A stretch of DNA of 64,000 nucleotides, from positions 99,056,932 to 99,120,931 of the forward strand of contig CM036168.1 in the NCBI GenBank assembly GCA_020631735.1. Direction: 5' to 3'. This document shows, piece after piece, positions 1 through 12,686 of the stretch (its first letter is position 1; every line of letters starts with the position of its first letter). The DNA is from Saccharum officinarum (taxonomy: Eukaryota; Streptophyta; Magnoliopsida; Poales; Poaceae). The notes beneath the pieces are model-generated. The model was given only the letters and a program-made list of their open reading frames with translations. It was not told the origin of the DNA and did not search any database. The position numbers and the translations under genes are program-made.

Positions 1-469
1 ATTGAGTGTAGCGGAGATGCGTATGTTGCGTTGGTGTTGTGGGCACACAAGGAGGGATAGAGTACGGAACGACGATATTCGAGATAGGGTTGGGGTGGCA
101 CCAATTGAGGAGAAATTGATTCAACATCGGTTGAGATGGTTTGGACATGTCCAACGGAGGCCTCCTGAGGCGCCGGTGCGTAGTGGAGTTCTAAAGCGGG
201 CCGATAATGTAAAGAGCGGTATAGGTCGACCTAAACTAACTTGGGACGAGTCCGTTAAGAGAGATCTTAAGGAGTGGAATATCTCCTAGGATTTAGCTAT
301 GGACAGGAGCGCTTGGAGATTAGCAATCAACGTGCCTGAACCGTGACCTTTTTTTGTCTTGTGCCCTTTATGTCCCTTTATGTGTCTCCCTGTTTCTCGT
401 CTCTTTTGGGTTTCATCTCTAGCCTACCCCAACTTGCTTGGGACAAAAGACTATGTTGTTGTTGTTGTA
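1..469 (+). pseudogene. RTE-type LINE, 3' end (copy of 15695-16163)
   Basis: This is the last part of a non-LTR retrotransposon ORF and its short 3' tail. Codons from about 2 to 289 encode the C-terminal domain after the reverse transcriptase, with the RMLRWCCGHTRRDRVRND and RWFGHVQRRPPE motifs typical of plant RTE-clade LINEs. The tail holds a CCCCAACTTGCTTGGGAC segment and ends in repeated TTG at about 455-469, which is how RTE elements end. The ORF enters from left of the window, so its RT domain is not seen here. The fuller copy at 14742-16163 shows the ORF is dead. Confidence 0.85.
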
Positions 470-3402
470 GCAGTGAGCTCTATAGCAGTTCTGGGGCTTG
501 CTATTCAGGGATTGCAGGTTTACTACATAGTAAACTCCATATTAATGCTAGATGGTTGTTTTCTTAAGGAAGACAAGTAAGACAACTGATTTCAAGAACA
601 AAGTGTCATGTTGCATGAACTGAAAAATCCAGTTAACTTAATGCACTCAAGGACTGCAAAAATAGTAAACTCTCTGCCTAATAGATTATTCCTAAAGTAT
701 CAAGATCAGATCTACAAAAGAGAACATAAGTAGCACATGAATATGCAAACCATCTTTTATGGCCATGTTGGTAGATAATGGATAACCAAATTTAAGCTTC
801 TACAACTTTTGCTCTTGCACCATCCTGACCAGCTTGAATCCCTGGTGAACAGAACTACCATCTTCCCTGCCTCTACAATGAAGAAGCAGCAGAGGACCAC
901 ACAGGAGGGATGCCAAGTAGTAGGCGAGTAAGACCAGTAGCAATCGCGATCTATCACCTGTTCAGGTAACTTGCTTGCTCACCTCCTGTTTGACAATATA
1001 CCAATGTGTGTCCTGTGCTTGTGTTTTAGGCAAAGGCAGACATTAGGTTGCTTTGAAAAAATAGTTCAATTAATTTATGACGAATGACAGCAATGCAACT
1101 AGATAGACCTATTGGAACAGGTAAAACATAGTGGTATAGCACTAGACTTAGCCTCAGATGCATAATAACTATGGCTATTTTTTTGCCGGGCTCATGGACA
1201 AGATCCCACCTTCGTTGTCGACCCACTTGCTGGCAAGGATCACTTACGCAATTATAAATAACAACACCACCTCTTTCTATCTCCTTCAACCTATTTGTTT
1301 GTTTTCTCATCAATGTGGGACAATATGGGGCTACAGAAGATTTATATGCATATAGTTTGTGGATATCAAATTTGCTGCTGCGGTTCAACTTGCAGTGACA
1401 AACATAATAACGTATGGTAAAAAGATTTTTTTATAAGTATTGTAAAAAGAATTCATTTTCTGATTATGATTTGGCTAGAAGCTTGCTTGCAGATTTGTCA
1501 AGAACCTGCTCGTGGAATAAAGTAGACCATGTACTCTGCAATATGTTGATGTCTCATGATTGAAGTATCTATGCCAATGTTCTTTTACAGGAACATGTGG
1601 TCCTGAATAGACCTAGGGCATTTGTGCACTGGCTTTGGAAAGCAAAGATTGAAGAATAGTAAGTTCGGAGTTATCTCTGTTTTTTTATTTTGTTAATACT
1701 TCTATTCAGTTGCAAGTTTTAACATTACACCCAAACCTCTTGATTTAGCATCCAGTAAGATGTGACTTATATAAAACAACAATGAAAATAAATAGTTTTC
1801 TTTTGTTTCGCTGCGATGGTGGATAATTGTGCAATAATATGGTGGATGAATGAGTTGGGTCTGAATACTAGGTTATGCATCTTTTGGGATTTGGCTCTCT
1901 CTTCCAGTGAACTAAGATCCATGAGGTTAAGAAGTAAACAGTAGAATCATAATAAGAATTGTCCTCGTGCAATTGATTAAGATGAGTATAAAAAAGGGGG
2001 TGCCAATCAAAATAGGTTAGAGCACTGAAGTGATCCAGTGAGAGATCACAACTTAACTTTTATTTCTTGCGGAATTTTGGAAGTAGAAGTAAGAACAGAG
2101 CAAACTAGATTTGGTACATGCTGATGTATCTGCCCAATTTCCCCTCGGATGCAGGCAATGATCAGGATCAACTTCCTGTCCAAGAGGATGTACCTTGAAG
2201 ACCGTGCCATTTTGCCTTCATCTAATCCGAACTCAGTTTTTGCAGGTCCAGTGGGAAGGATATGGTCCTAAAGTGGATAATGGTATATCATTTGCTTGGT
2301 ACCTGGTATATTTGTCGCACTGCGGTCCTTGTTTTATGATTAACCAGTGTCTGCCCAATGGAAATTAGAATTTTTTGGGAATGGTATAGTAGAAAAATAG
2401 TGCCACTGCTTGTGAGAATATTTATTTACTTTAATTTTTGTCACAATTGTTTAGCTCTAAAATTTTATTTGGGCACATCTACCTTCCGTATTATTCTTGG
2501 GAAATTCCTTTGTCTGTCTATGCCGGTGTATCGATAGTGATAACAAATTAGCTGAAAAAGCTGGACAATTCAACCAGTCAGATAAACGTAGCCACACTTG
2601 CTAATCACCTGAGAATGCAAATTGAAGGGTGCAAAACATTAATATAGAGGAGACCTTTTATATACTACTATGCTTGTCTAAACAAATGTTTTAGATGCTT
2701 AATCAACTTCTGCCTCAACAAATTCATTGTTTGATGGACCTTATTTGTGGCACCAGGTGGCTACGACGGTGGAAGAATGCAAATGTTCTGTCCGTGGACA
2801 AGATAGAATTGACGATTGTAATGGTCAAAATATACATTTGTGTTAGTTTTTGTTGGTGAGGTGTGATGCTGAGATATCAATTCCATGGTGTGGACAAAAA
2901 GCCAAGGCGGCGGGGGGCGTGGAGACGAACGGCAACAGCGAGGCACTGCACCCATGCTCCCAAATGTTTTTGACTGAAATTCAGAGGAACGAATGTTTTT
3001 ACAGAATCACTTGGTGATCACTGCCACTATGGTTTCATGCATCCTAGGAGCCTGGTCGATTAATCTCCAACCAAAGAAAGAAAAGGGGATTGAGGCGGAT
3101 TTTATCCCCTCCCCTTCAATCCTATTAAGGTCATCTATCTGTTCCATATTAAAAGTAGGTGCATAGAAATGGCTTGAGCTTTGTAATTTAATCACATAAT
3201 CTAATAATATATCATTTTGACAATTTTGTTTGACTTCGGTAATTGTATTGCTTTTTCTAATCTTTAAGTTCCGTAGCAAAGCACGGGCACTCAACTATAG
3301 AAAAGAGAAAAGTATATGGTGCTCTCTTGTTAGCACACCACATCCTGGTGATGCAGTAGCGGCACCGAGGCCTAGGAAGGGGAAGCGCAAGAGGAGCAAC
3401 AA
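470..3402. other. Unassigned AT-rich stretch with exon-like scraps (copy of 16164-19098)
   Basis: No open reading frame of convincing coding character was found. Two short pieces look like exons. One at about 1591-1660 follows a pyrimidine tract ending in ACAG and is followed by GTAAGTT. The other, at about 2157-2271, is an open stretch of about 38 codons after a GCAG acceptor. I do not recognise either protein. At 3270-3301 the motif CCGTAGCAAAGCACGGGCAC resembles terminal sequences seen in grass Helitrons, so this could be a Helitron-like carrier of gene fragments, but I could not find both ends. The last 100 bases before the G1 LTR show nothing recognisable. Confidence 0.35.
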
Positions 3403-3625
3403 TGTTAGACTCTCTGGGCTGGAATGGGCTGCGTGTGTCGTTTGCAAGGAGAGGCTTGCTAGTGGCTAGATAAGAAGTAGAGCAGAGAGAAGGAGACCAA
3501 CTTGAACTCTGTATCACTCATTTACATTTCGTAGAAGTAAAGTAGAACCGGTCCTCTGCTGGCGTAGTTCCTCGAAGTTACTGTTCCTCTTCTCTTCCTC
3601 CAATCAGCGACTTCGATCGCTGACA
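3403..3625 (+). repeat. Putative 5' LTR of gypsy element G1 (left copy)
   Basis: The segment starts TGTTAGACTC and ends CTGACA. It is followed after one base by a tRNA-iMet-type primer site, which fixes the right end. The left end is a guess from the TG start, because no second LTR or target-site duplication is visible. At 223 bp it is short, so it may be truncated. Confidence 0.5.
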
Positions 3626-3626
3626 T

Positions 3627-3639
3627 TGGTATCAAAGCC
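3627..3639 (+). other. Primer binding site of G1 (left copy)
   Basis: TGGTATCAAAGCC resembles the complement of the initiator methionine tRNA 3' end (TGGTATCAGAGC type). It sits one base after the LTR end and about 80 bases before the gag start codon. Confidence 0.75.
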
Positions 3640-3719
3640 GTCGATCTCCGGGCGCTGTGCGTGCTGGATTCCCACCCACCCTCCCACACCCACTTCACCC
3701 CCTCCAGCGTGTCCGTGGC

Positions 3720-4822
3720 ATGATGGATCCTGTTGTTCGCAAAGCTCTCGACGAGCTGATCCAGAAGTTTGACAACTTCTGCGGCAAGTTTGAGTCCTCC
3801 AGCAGCCGACTGGATCGTCGCCTCACTGATTCGGAGACAAGCCGTTCGCAGCTCGACTCCGTCGTCGAGGAGCGCATCCGCTCCCTAGAGCTCTACGCCG
3901 CATCCCAGTACTCTGCCGCCATCGTCGCCGACAACTAGGGTGGGCACTTCTCCGACCGCGTCAGTGACCTCGAGCAGCGCATCCTTGATCTAGAGTACCT
4001 GCGTTTCTGGGAGACGCAGCTCGAGCAGGAAGAGTGTGTTGTTGTGCTTGAGACCGCTGCGGCGGCGTTCGAGGATTGGCGGTTGCAGATCGAGAGCTCC
4101 ATCGCCACCGTCCGTGCGGATATGGACCTGCTCGTCAAGCGCATGGATCGATCCATTCCTGATTCGACGCACACCTTGGAGTTGGTTGCCGATCGCTGCT
4201 CTGCCGGTGAATCGATCGACTAGCCCAAGGGGCACGGTGACAGCTCGACTACATGGGAAACGGGCTATGGGTCTGTCACGACCCTCGCCCCATTCTTGAC
4301 CAATGGTACGTACACCAACCCGCGCCCCACGTATTCTCCGATTTCGGCTACATCTGTTCCTCCCCCGCCGCCACCACATCCTCCTACGCCGCCCAACCTT
4401 CCCTACCCTCCACCATTATCCCATCAGCCCCTACCCAACCATTACCCACCTCCGTTCTTCAACAATCCACCACCCTATTCTCCAATTCCCCATCATCAAT
4501 TCCCACCTTCCCAAATCCGCATTCCAATCCTCAGCAGCTCACCCAATTTTCCCCAATTCCTCTTCAACCATATTCCCAGCAACCATATGCGTTCTACCCT
4601 CCTCCTCCTCCTCCTCCAGTGTACCCCCCATACAACCCGTCATCATCCAATGCCCACCTTGGCCAGCTCCCCAAAATGTTGTTCCCTCAGTTTGACGCCG
4701 GCAATCCAAAGCTTTGGCTCTCTCGTGCCCGCTCTCACTTTGAGATGTACTCAGTTCACCCTGCTATCTGGGTTTGTGTCGCCACCCATCATTTCACCCA
4801 CGCTACTGCACGTTGACTTCAG
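3720..4822 (+). pseudogene. G1 gag, N-terminal half (left copy)
   Basis: Gag would form the cytoplasmic particle of a Ty3/gypsy element. The start is the ATG at 3720, 80 bases after the primer site, giving MMDPVVRKALDELIQKFD. A charged, coiled-coil-like region follows, then a long proline-rich linker (about 4330-4650), then the start of the retrotransposon gag domain (KMLFPQFDAGNPKLW). The frame is broken by TAG at 3936 and 4221, by a frameshift inside the proline-rich part, and by TGA at 4814. By comparison with related gags, the two TAG codons replace Trp and Gln. Solo LTR S1 then interrupts the gene at 4823; the rest resumes at 9054. Confidence 0.85.
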
Positions 4823-7800
4823 TGTGGCAGAACCGCCTAATCTAATGCCCTCCCAAGAGTACTCGTCTTCCATTAGACCCAAAGTACCCAAGTGAGAACA
4901 CTAAACTAAGTGATTTCGTCGAGCACACCGTAAGGGAGAACTCGAATATCCACATTTTTACATCAGGATCACAAATGAGAGAGTAAAGCTTACAACATCC
5001 TTACCATTTCTTACATTACTTTTAGTACAATATCAAAGTAATTCATTAAGTAGTTATAACAGCGGAATATAAAACATTATTAGAGTTCAGCGGAAATGAA
5101 ACCATTTAATGACAAGTTAAACATTAACATGAAGGACATTTAATTGCATGAAATGATAACAGATTAAGGGTATTTTCCTTGCAAAACTTTTAGTGAGAGT
5201 TTCAATAAATAAACTCTACTCCGCATTGCAAAGGAAATCCTCGCTGAGCCCACCAGGAGGTTTCCACACACAAGTGTCAGCTTATCAGCACCTGTCACCT
5301 GCAACAGGGTAGAACAAACCCTGAGTACTCAATGGTACTCCGCAAGACTTACCCGTCATGAGGAAGTAAAAAGACTCCCAGGATTATGCAAGGCTTTCTG
5401 GCTTGTGGGTTCTTGTTTGCGAGAAGCAGCGCTAAGAGTGTGTCCTTAATTTCTTACTTTTAATAGCCGTATTTCATTTCTTATCCAACCTTCTATGTAA
5501 GCACCTAGGCTATAATCAAGCCAGGGTTGAGCAAAAGGAACCATTTCTTCATCTTTCAACTGCCAGTTCTTACTACGATGCCAGAGCGTAGTCAAGTCAT
5601 ACCGTCACGCAAAAACGACGATTCGCGAATCAATATGCCCAGCTGGGTATCCCTAAAACACACGCCTCGCTTGTACCCCAGGCACAAGCAAGACCAACCC
5701 ATTCCCCTCCTGTCACGGGTTTCCAGGTCCCCGTCCAAACTTGGACTCCTAGCTCCCGTACTTGAGGCCCGGCCTCAATACGGTGCTAAGACCTCCACCT
5801 ATCCCTGCCTCCAATCAGTTGGTCCGAAAAGAGCCGAAGCCCATGACAAGAGAGTAAAGTCTTCCTAGCCCCCATCCGCTAGTATATGCTCGGGATAAGA
5901 ACATCTGTGACTTGACCAGGGTCCATGCAACGAACGGTCCTTAATTGACACAGGCGGAACAATTGCAACCAGAGCCCCGCTCTGTTGCCCAACCAGGTCC
6001 AAGTCCATCCAACCCGTTCCGTCCGGTCTCCAATTATCCATGTACGTTTATATTCCATGTGATAGTGGCATGATAAATAGTAACAAATATTATAATTCCT
6101 ATCTCTCGCGAGTGATAGGCAATCACTCGACTTCTATCGGAGTCCTGTAGCATAGCAATCTATACGGGCCTGACAAACTAGTAAAACTCATGGGATCAGG
6201 ATATATATATATATATATATAAGTGGGTTTCATTCAACTCCTTGAAACTTAATGCACAAACATAATATAAAGTGCAGAATAATAGGGGTTATGCACCGGG
6301 GCTTGCCTAGGCAAAGATTTAACCAAAAGTTAGCATTTCATCACGATGACACGATCCTCAAGGCGCCATCTTCTCTGCTGCTCCAGATGACTCCGCAATC
6401 CCTCAACGCTCCTATTATGACATTCGTGGATGAAATGCAGAGATGTAAATAAACACGACAGCCGCAATCTAGAATCCGATTTCGTCTCTCAAGCTAACGA
6501 ATTAGCATAGAGACTAACGTACTAAGCCCCGTATCCCTACTACCAGTAACGCACTATTTTCCGACAAGTATTTTAGCTATACAAACCCAAGGTTTCACTT
6601 TACTTATTTTGTCAGTTTTAATATACCTTAGAACCAGGGCTCATTAGCGATCTTAACAAACTAATTATTCTAGGGCAAAAAAAATACAGCGAGCATATAA
6701 AAATAGTTAGAGCCTACTGTAAAAGTTTTTAAAGCCAATACTTTTACCATTTTCTTACAAAATTTCTCTCAAGTTTATACTTAGCAAAATTAAGCATTTT
6801 AAAATAATTAACGAACTCCTAAGGATAATATACAACTATGTGGATAAAATATACTAACAGTTAGATCATAATTTTAGGAAGCTAACAAAATTGGTTTCAT
6901 GATTTTTGGACTTCTACACATTTAGATTTTTCATTTGCAATTTGTATCCTAAAACTAAATTAGAAATATACCTAAGGAGGCTAAAGGGCCGGCGGCAACC
7001 GAAAGGCCCAGCAGCCTGAGGCAAGGAGCCCGCGCGGGGGTAGCCAAACGCTTAGTGGGCCGGCCCAACAACGGCCCGAGGCAGGGAGCCCGCGCACGCT
7101 GCACAAAAACAAGCAAAAGAGACCCCAAGTAAATCCCTAATCAACCAGCAGTCCAGCACACACTATTGGAAACTATTTAACCGAGTCATAGATTCATAAT
7201 GAGGGCCCCGGACTTGTTCCAATTCACGCGCGAAGCCCTTCCTCAGCTTCCCCTCGCACGCAGAGCAGAGGAACCGGCCGGCCGGCACCGACTCAGCCGG
7301 CTGAGGACCCGCCAGCGGCAAAGGAGGGCGCTGGAGCAGGCCTAGGCCCATGCACACCCGCACAGGGTTTTGCCTTGGCCGGAGGTGGCCCGTGGTGCAC
7401 TGGCCACGCACGCCCATGGCACCTAGCGACGACAACAGTAGAACAGTGGTTCTGAGGAGCGCGGGAGGGGGAAAAGTGGCGCTCGAGCACCCACTGCGTA
7501 CCAAGAAGCAGGCCGGGCGATGCTAGAAGCAAAGGAAGACCGAGGGAAGCTGGTCGCGTGCGACCGATCGACATGGCGACGCTTCGCGGCGGTGGCACCG
7601 GGCAGGGGGTAACGACTTGGAGGAGGGGTGCAGGGTGACTAGGGTTCACGGTGACTCAGATGGTGAAATTGGCGGGCCATTGCGAGTTGGGTAGAGGGAG
7701 TTGCCGCCCGCATCGGTCGAGCGCGGCCTTAACGGACCAGCGGCGAGGAAAACTCCAAAAGGGCTTGGCAGGGTTCCATCCAAGTCGGGTGGGGTTGGAC

Positions 7801-9053
7801 GGCTAGATGGCCTGATGGCGAAGCCACCGACGAGGTGAATTGACTTGAGGGGACCTCGTTCTGCCCAACATCGAGGACGCGACTCAGCAGCGGAGGCGAC
7901 AAAGAAGGAAGGGGAAAAAACAGAGCTCAGGCCCATCGTAACCATGACGGGACACGGCGTGATGGGGGGACGCAAGCGTGCGGGCGCTGCAGGCGACAAC
8001 TTGCCATGCCTCCTAATGACGAGGCAACGGTGCGGGCAGAGGCAGGTAGCCGTGCACGGCGCCGCAGTCCAACACGACCGCGAACGCACACCGTAGCTTG
8101 GCGGTGGCGGCCAACAGACGGCGTCGGTAGCGCAGTAGAGGAGCAGAGGCGGTAGCGATCGGACTGCGACCACAGCCAGGCCCGCGCGCAACAGAGGAGG
8201 CAGCGCGCGCGACGGCCCCGCCACAGCGGCCCTGTGGCTGCACAGCCTCGTGAGGCGCTACTGCGGCTAGCACAGTGCGGGAGTGCCAGCCAGCCAGCCG
8301 GCCCCAGCACAGCAACGTGCACGCAAACGGTGACCACGAACACCGGTCGAACCCAAGCATGAGTTGACGAGCACGGAAATTAAAGCGAGTTGAATGGCAC
8401 CGACCGACACAACCGGATGCCCACCAACTCCCTAAGCTTAACGCCGACGCTGCCCGCTGTCTTGTGAAACAAACGCCAAGACCCAAGGGCAAAAGGAGAG
8501 GTAAACACACGGATGCCAACATAAGCTCGTCGCTAGGATGCCAGTTCACAAACCGAGCGCCCAAGGACAAGCTCGCGGTGCATTCTAACTATTTCAAGCC
8601 GTTTTTACGAGGGCGAAACGGCACCCAACCAGCCTGCAACCTATACCAAACCTGGAAAAACTTGATATTATTACTTAAGCATTTTCGTTGGAAATTAAAC
8701 GTCGAAATGACATTGCCGCAAATACTGTTTAACAAGTTCTGTTTTTCAAAACAACAGTTGTATTTTTCATCTGCTCGACTTGCACTTCAAATTTTTATTA
8801 AGTACTACATACGGTGGTATTTTTATTTTTGTTCCTAAAAATCGATTCTCACGATAACTAATTAAAACAACATATTGTTCTATTTTTCTAATTAGAGTCT
8901 CATTAGCATGTTTTCACACAACCCAATTTAACCGACATTATCTGCTTATCATTTATGTGAGGTAAGAATTTTAAAACCCGAGAATTTGCATACCTAATTT
9001 CTTTCAGCTTTTAAGTGAGGTGTTAAGCGGCTCGTAACACCGGGGGTGTTACG
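4823..9053 (-). mobile_element. Solo LTR S1 of a Tekay/Del-like gypsy element (left copy)
   Basis: A 4.2-kb LTR-like segment splits the G1 gag gene. Read on the minus strand it begins GTAACACCCCCGG and ends GGTTCTGCCACA. The flanks carry ttcag (4818-4822) and ttcaa (9054-9058), a four-of-five target duplication. Near 5320-5355 the minus strand carries the paired GAGTAC motifs, CAGGGTTT and GTTGCAGG typical of Del/Tekay LTR ends. There is no gag or pol inside, so I call a solo LTR left by recombination. GC-rich ORFs at 7160-8570 match nothing I know and are treated as LTR sequence. The first LTR base appears to be C rather than T. Confidence 0.75.
6201..6222. repeat. (AT)n microsatellite
   Basis: A run of alternating A and T inside solo LTR S1. 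The copy in contig 2 is at about 21898-21919. Confidence 0.9.
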
Positions 9054-9600
9054 TTCAATCAGTTGTCTGAAATCCAGAATGTCTCGTGGGACACCTTCAC
9101 TACCCTGATCCACAAGCGATTCAGCCGAGATCAGCATGAGCTCCTGCTTCGCCAGCTGTTCCACATTAAGCACAATTCCTCTGTCTCTGAGTACATCGAG
9201 AAATTCACTGATCTCTATGAGCAACTCAAAGTCTACAATCCCAACCCCGATAAACTCTATTTCATTACTCGCTTCGTTGATGGGTTGCGCGACGATATTC
9301 GTTCTATTGTCATGGTTGCTCGTCCCTAGGACTTGGACTCTGCGTGTACCTTGGCCTTGTTGCAGGAAGAGGCGCTGGACCAAGGTGACCGCAAGGAGTT
9401 CAAGCGGTCTGAGGCCTCGCCGTTCGCACGCACCGCTACGATCAAGGGGGCCCTGCCACCTCCTCCACCACCTCGTCGTCCTCCAGCCCCTGATGCCAGG
9501 GATGATAAGCGTGCAGCATCCAAGACGACATCCATCGATGACAAGCTCTTCTCCCTGCGTCAATACCATCGAGCTCGCGGCCTCTATGTCCACTGCGGCG
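9054..9600 (+). pseudogene. G1 gag, C-terminal half and zinc knuckle (left copy)
   Basis: The reading frame from 9063 continues the retrotransposon gag domain (TTLIHKRFSRDQHELLLRQL, then SVSEYIEKFTDLYEQL). A premature TAG lies at 9327, where related gags have Gln. The frame then runs through a proline-rich linker into a zinc-knuckle start (YVHCGDKW). The knuckle is cut off after its first two cysteines because the sequence jumps into reverse transcriptase. This half is out of frame with the part before S1, so there is also an older one-base change near the insertion site. Confidence 0.85.
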
Positions 9601-9729
9601 ACAAATGGGCATGGTCCAGCCAAGTTCAAGCTCCTTCTCATCACCTGTTTTGCTGGTTCGCAAGAAGGATGGGAGTTGGCGCTTTTGCGTCGACTACCGC
9701 ATGCTCAACGCCTTAACTGTCAAAAGCAA
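9601..9729 (+). pseudogene. G1 reverse transcriptase scrap (left copy)
   Basis: A different frame from about 9605 encodes [20 protein letters not shown] and then [17 protein letters not shown], the N-terminal conserved blocks of gypsy RT. Protease and the protease-RT linker are missing between the zinc knuckle and this block, so gag and RT are joined by a deletion. The short shared AATGG at the join suggests a microhomology event. RT stops where T1's LTR begins at 9730. Confidence 0.85.
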
Positions 9730-11231
9730 TGAAACGACCTTAATTTCCACGAAGGGAAATCCACAGAGTCGAAGTGTATTAAGACCGCGATGGATCTTAT
9801 TACCCAAATTCCAATCGAATACCACATCCATACAATGATAATATCAGAGTACAAATAATGCAGAATTACATTAATTATTACAGCGCCGCATTGGCGGAAA
9901 CAAAAGTAGCATTTAATCAGAACAGCTTGAAGATAAGATCGCCAAACTCGAGCGTAGGCACGAACCCCTCAACCAACAAACTCCTCGGAGCTATACTCCT
10001 CTGCAGAACCTGTGCCAAAAACTTATCAGTACGATTTGTACTAGCCACTCCCATCCCTATGAGCATTGCTTTGTGGGTTTGGATGCAACATGGTTGTATT
10101 CAAAAGAAACCTATAGGGCTGGGGCTTCCTATGCAGTAGCATATCAAGTGTATAATATAATTGATCAAGTTTTAACACCATTCCCACACTCGATCCACTC
10201 CATTCCCTTTTCCGAGCCAGATTACGATCCTGGGATCAACATACCACCAACTCCACACTATTCCACACCATCGCTCAATCGACAGGCCAACTCCCTCTCG
10301 GCACTGTCTCAAAGCCTGTAGCCCCTGGCTAAGACCGACACTCTCTTTTGGGGGAAGAAGAGAATGACTCATCTCTCTATCTAGTTTAAGCGAAACCTAG
10401 GAAAGGTCCATAGCCGACGAGTCGGCACATGTATCGATCGATCAACCATACACTCTACAGAGGTTTTACATAACCACAAGATCCGCCTTCCTTGCTGACC
10501 ATCGTCAACTGGGCTGATTCCGGCTGCTTGCTAGCCTAAGATAATTCCACTCTACCATTCAGCCCTGGTTCACCCCAAGTCGAGTCTGGGGTGGCTGAAA
10601 CTGTGAGTCATGAGCCAGGTCCACAAGGTCTCCATGAAGTCTTGGTAGGGTGTGGGGGAAATCCTCTGTACCCCGTACCTCCTTACACTGTCCGCTATCA
10701 ACCTAGCAGTAGTGGCAAAATCCTACCAAGTAGTCCAGCCATCCCGCACCATATAGGGCGAGTGGTACGTAAGGCTTCCCGGTGAATCTGAGTACTAGTA
10801 AGTCCTTAGGGATGACCAAGCCAGAATGTCTCCATCAGGGTTTCCTTTACCGTGCCACCACAACACCTCCAACCCGGGCTCCACCCATCACAGGTTCACA
10901 ACCAGGTCCACCTCATATACCTTTTACCCACCACAGGTATACATTTCCAGGGGTGCCCAGGTAGCATCCCATGGTAAGACTTGCCCCAGGCTCATCGTAT
11001 ACTCTAACTTGGTTGACTCAACCCTCACCCTCCACACACCCAAGTCACACACGCAGCACTCTCCCCAAAGTCCAGGTAACACCAGTTTCCACCACGCACA
11101 TAGTATAAGCGTAGTAGAAGTATAAATAAGGAATTATAGAGCAATAAGCGTGTGTCTAGCAAATAGCAGGGTATGTAGGGGTAAGGTTGCGTCAAGGTAA
11201 AGGCTTTCAAGCGAGCATACTACCATGCAAA

Positions 11232-11775
11232 TAGCGATGAAAACGGACAGAAACGGACGGAAAAACCCTATTTCTACTTCTGTTTCTATATTTTTTTTGG
11301 CGGAAACGGAATCGGGTTCGGAAAATACGGGTTCGGAAACGGAATCGGAATATGCGGACATACGGAAACGAACAAATACGGACGGAGAGCCGGAAAATTA
11401 AATTAAGATCACGTAATATAATATTATCAAAGTATACATATATAAAGTCATGTAATAATATATACAAAGTTTAATATTCATTTACATGCTATGTACGTGT
11501 ACATAACATGCATATTTGGTGATTCGTAGTTATATTAACATAACATAAGGACATGCAATTGTTGAACATGTTGAGCATAGATTGAAAACGAGATAAAAAC
11601 GGAATAAATACGGGTCTATTCCATATTAAAACGGGATTACTCGGAAACAGACGGAAAATACCATTTTCTACTTCCGCAAATACGAAAACGGGATCTCGCA
11701 AATACGGAAACGGACGGAAAAATATAGAAACGGAACGGTACGGTACGGGAAAAATTCTGTCCGTTTTCATCCCTA
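11232..11775. mobile_element. Non-autonomous hAT element (left copy)
   Basis: This 544-bp element has inverted ends TAG(C/G)GATGAAAACGGACAGAA and is flanked on both sides by the perfect 8-bp duplication catgcaaa (11224-11231 and 11776-11783). The 8-bp size and the GATGAAAACGG ends fit the hAT superfamily. Both halves are full of short CGGAAACGG-type subterminal repeats, which hAT transposases bind. No transposase is encoded. It lies inside the T1 LTR. Confidence 0.88.
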
Positions 11776-12207
11776 CATGCAAATCCTACCATAAAGTTGA
11801 GTAAAGCGATAGCAGTTCTATATTAGCCATTCGTAATAGGTGCTACGAGATTTGGGTGGGATGTGGCACCTTCAGTGTAGTCGTCTCCGTTCTCCTCACG
11901 GTACTCACGGTCCTCGTCCGTCAGGTTCTCCTCCGAGTCTGCATCGTTTGCATTATAGTCGCGTTAGCGACGTCTATAGAATAGCACAAAGAAGCAATAA
12001 AAATTCAAAAGAGCCAAATTCACTCAAACATGGGTTTATTGCGTAGAGCTTGATTTTAGATGAATTTTGGTCCTGGTTTCGTATTTTTTCGAGGTCGTAT
12101 GAATTAGTTATGAATTTCCGAAGTTTAAATTATTTCTGAAATTGGATAAAGGCTGGATTAATCCTGGGCTGACACGTGTCGTGTTGTGGTTGGCCCACGT
12201 GGCTAGC

Positions 12208-12686
12208 TGACGTCAGCATGACGGTTCCGAGCTGACAGGTGGGGCCCAGCTGACGTCAGCATGACGTCAGCATGACGTCATCAACGTCGTCAGCTCCGAC
12301 AAGTGGGTCCAGGGACTCTTGGGTCACTGACATGTGGGTCCAGTCAAAGTCAACATTGGTCAACGTCGAGTCAACGGTCAACGGTCAGCGTCAACAGTCA
12401 GGGTCACTGACATGTGGACCTGGTCTGCTGACGTCAGCCGCTGATGTCAGCGTGACGTCAGCATGACGTCACCTCGGTTGTGCTAGCTTCTGACATGTGG
12501 GTCCTACGTGACGTCATCGTGACGTCAACGTGTGGGTCCAGGGTGTCCGTGTCACCGACCGGTGGGGTCGGGGTGCTGTCTTCATCAGCTGACGTTATCA
12601 TGACGTCAGCGTGATGTCACTGTGGCAATCCCCACCACTGACGTGTGGGTCCCGCGTGACGTCATCGCGACCTCAGCATGACGTCA
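12208..12686. promoter_or_regulatory. Cluster of twelve TGACGTCA palindromes in the T1 LTR (left copy)
   Basis: Twelve exact TGACGTCA octamers lie within 480 bp, with several near-matches (TGATGTCA, TGACGTTA) and GTGGGTCC and GTCAAC repeats between them. TGACG(T) is the core bound by plant TGA-class bZIP factors. A CACGTG box lies just upstream at about 12197. A regulatory role is inference. Confidence 0.5.

Noticed and set aside
6201..6222. Regulatory meaning of the AT run
   Set aside because: A plain microsatellite inside a dead solo LTR.
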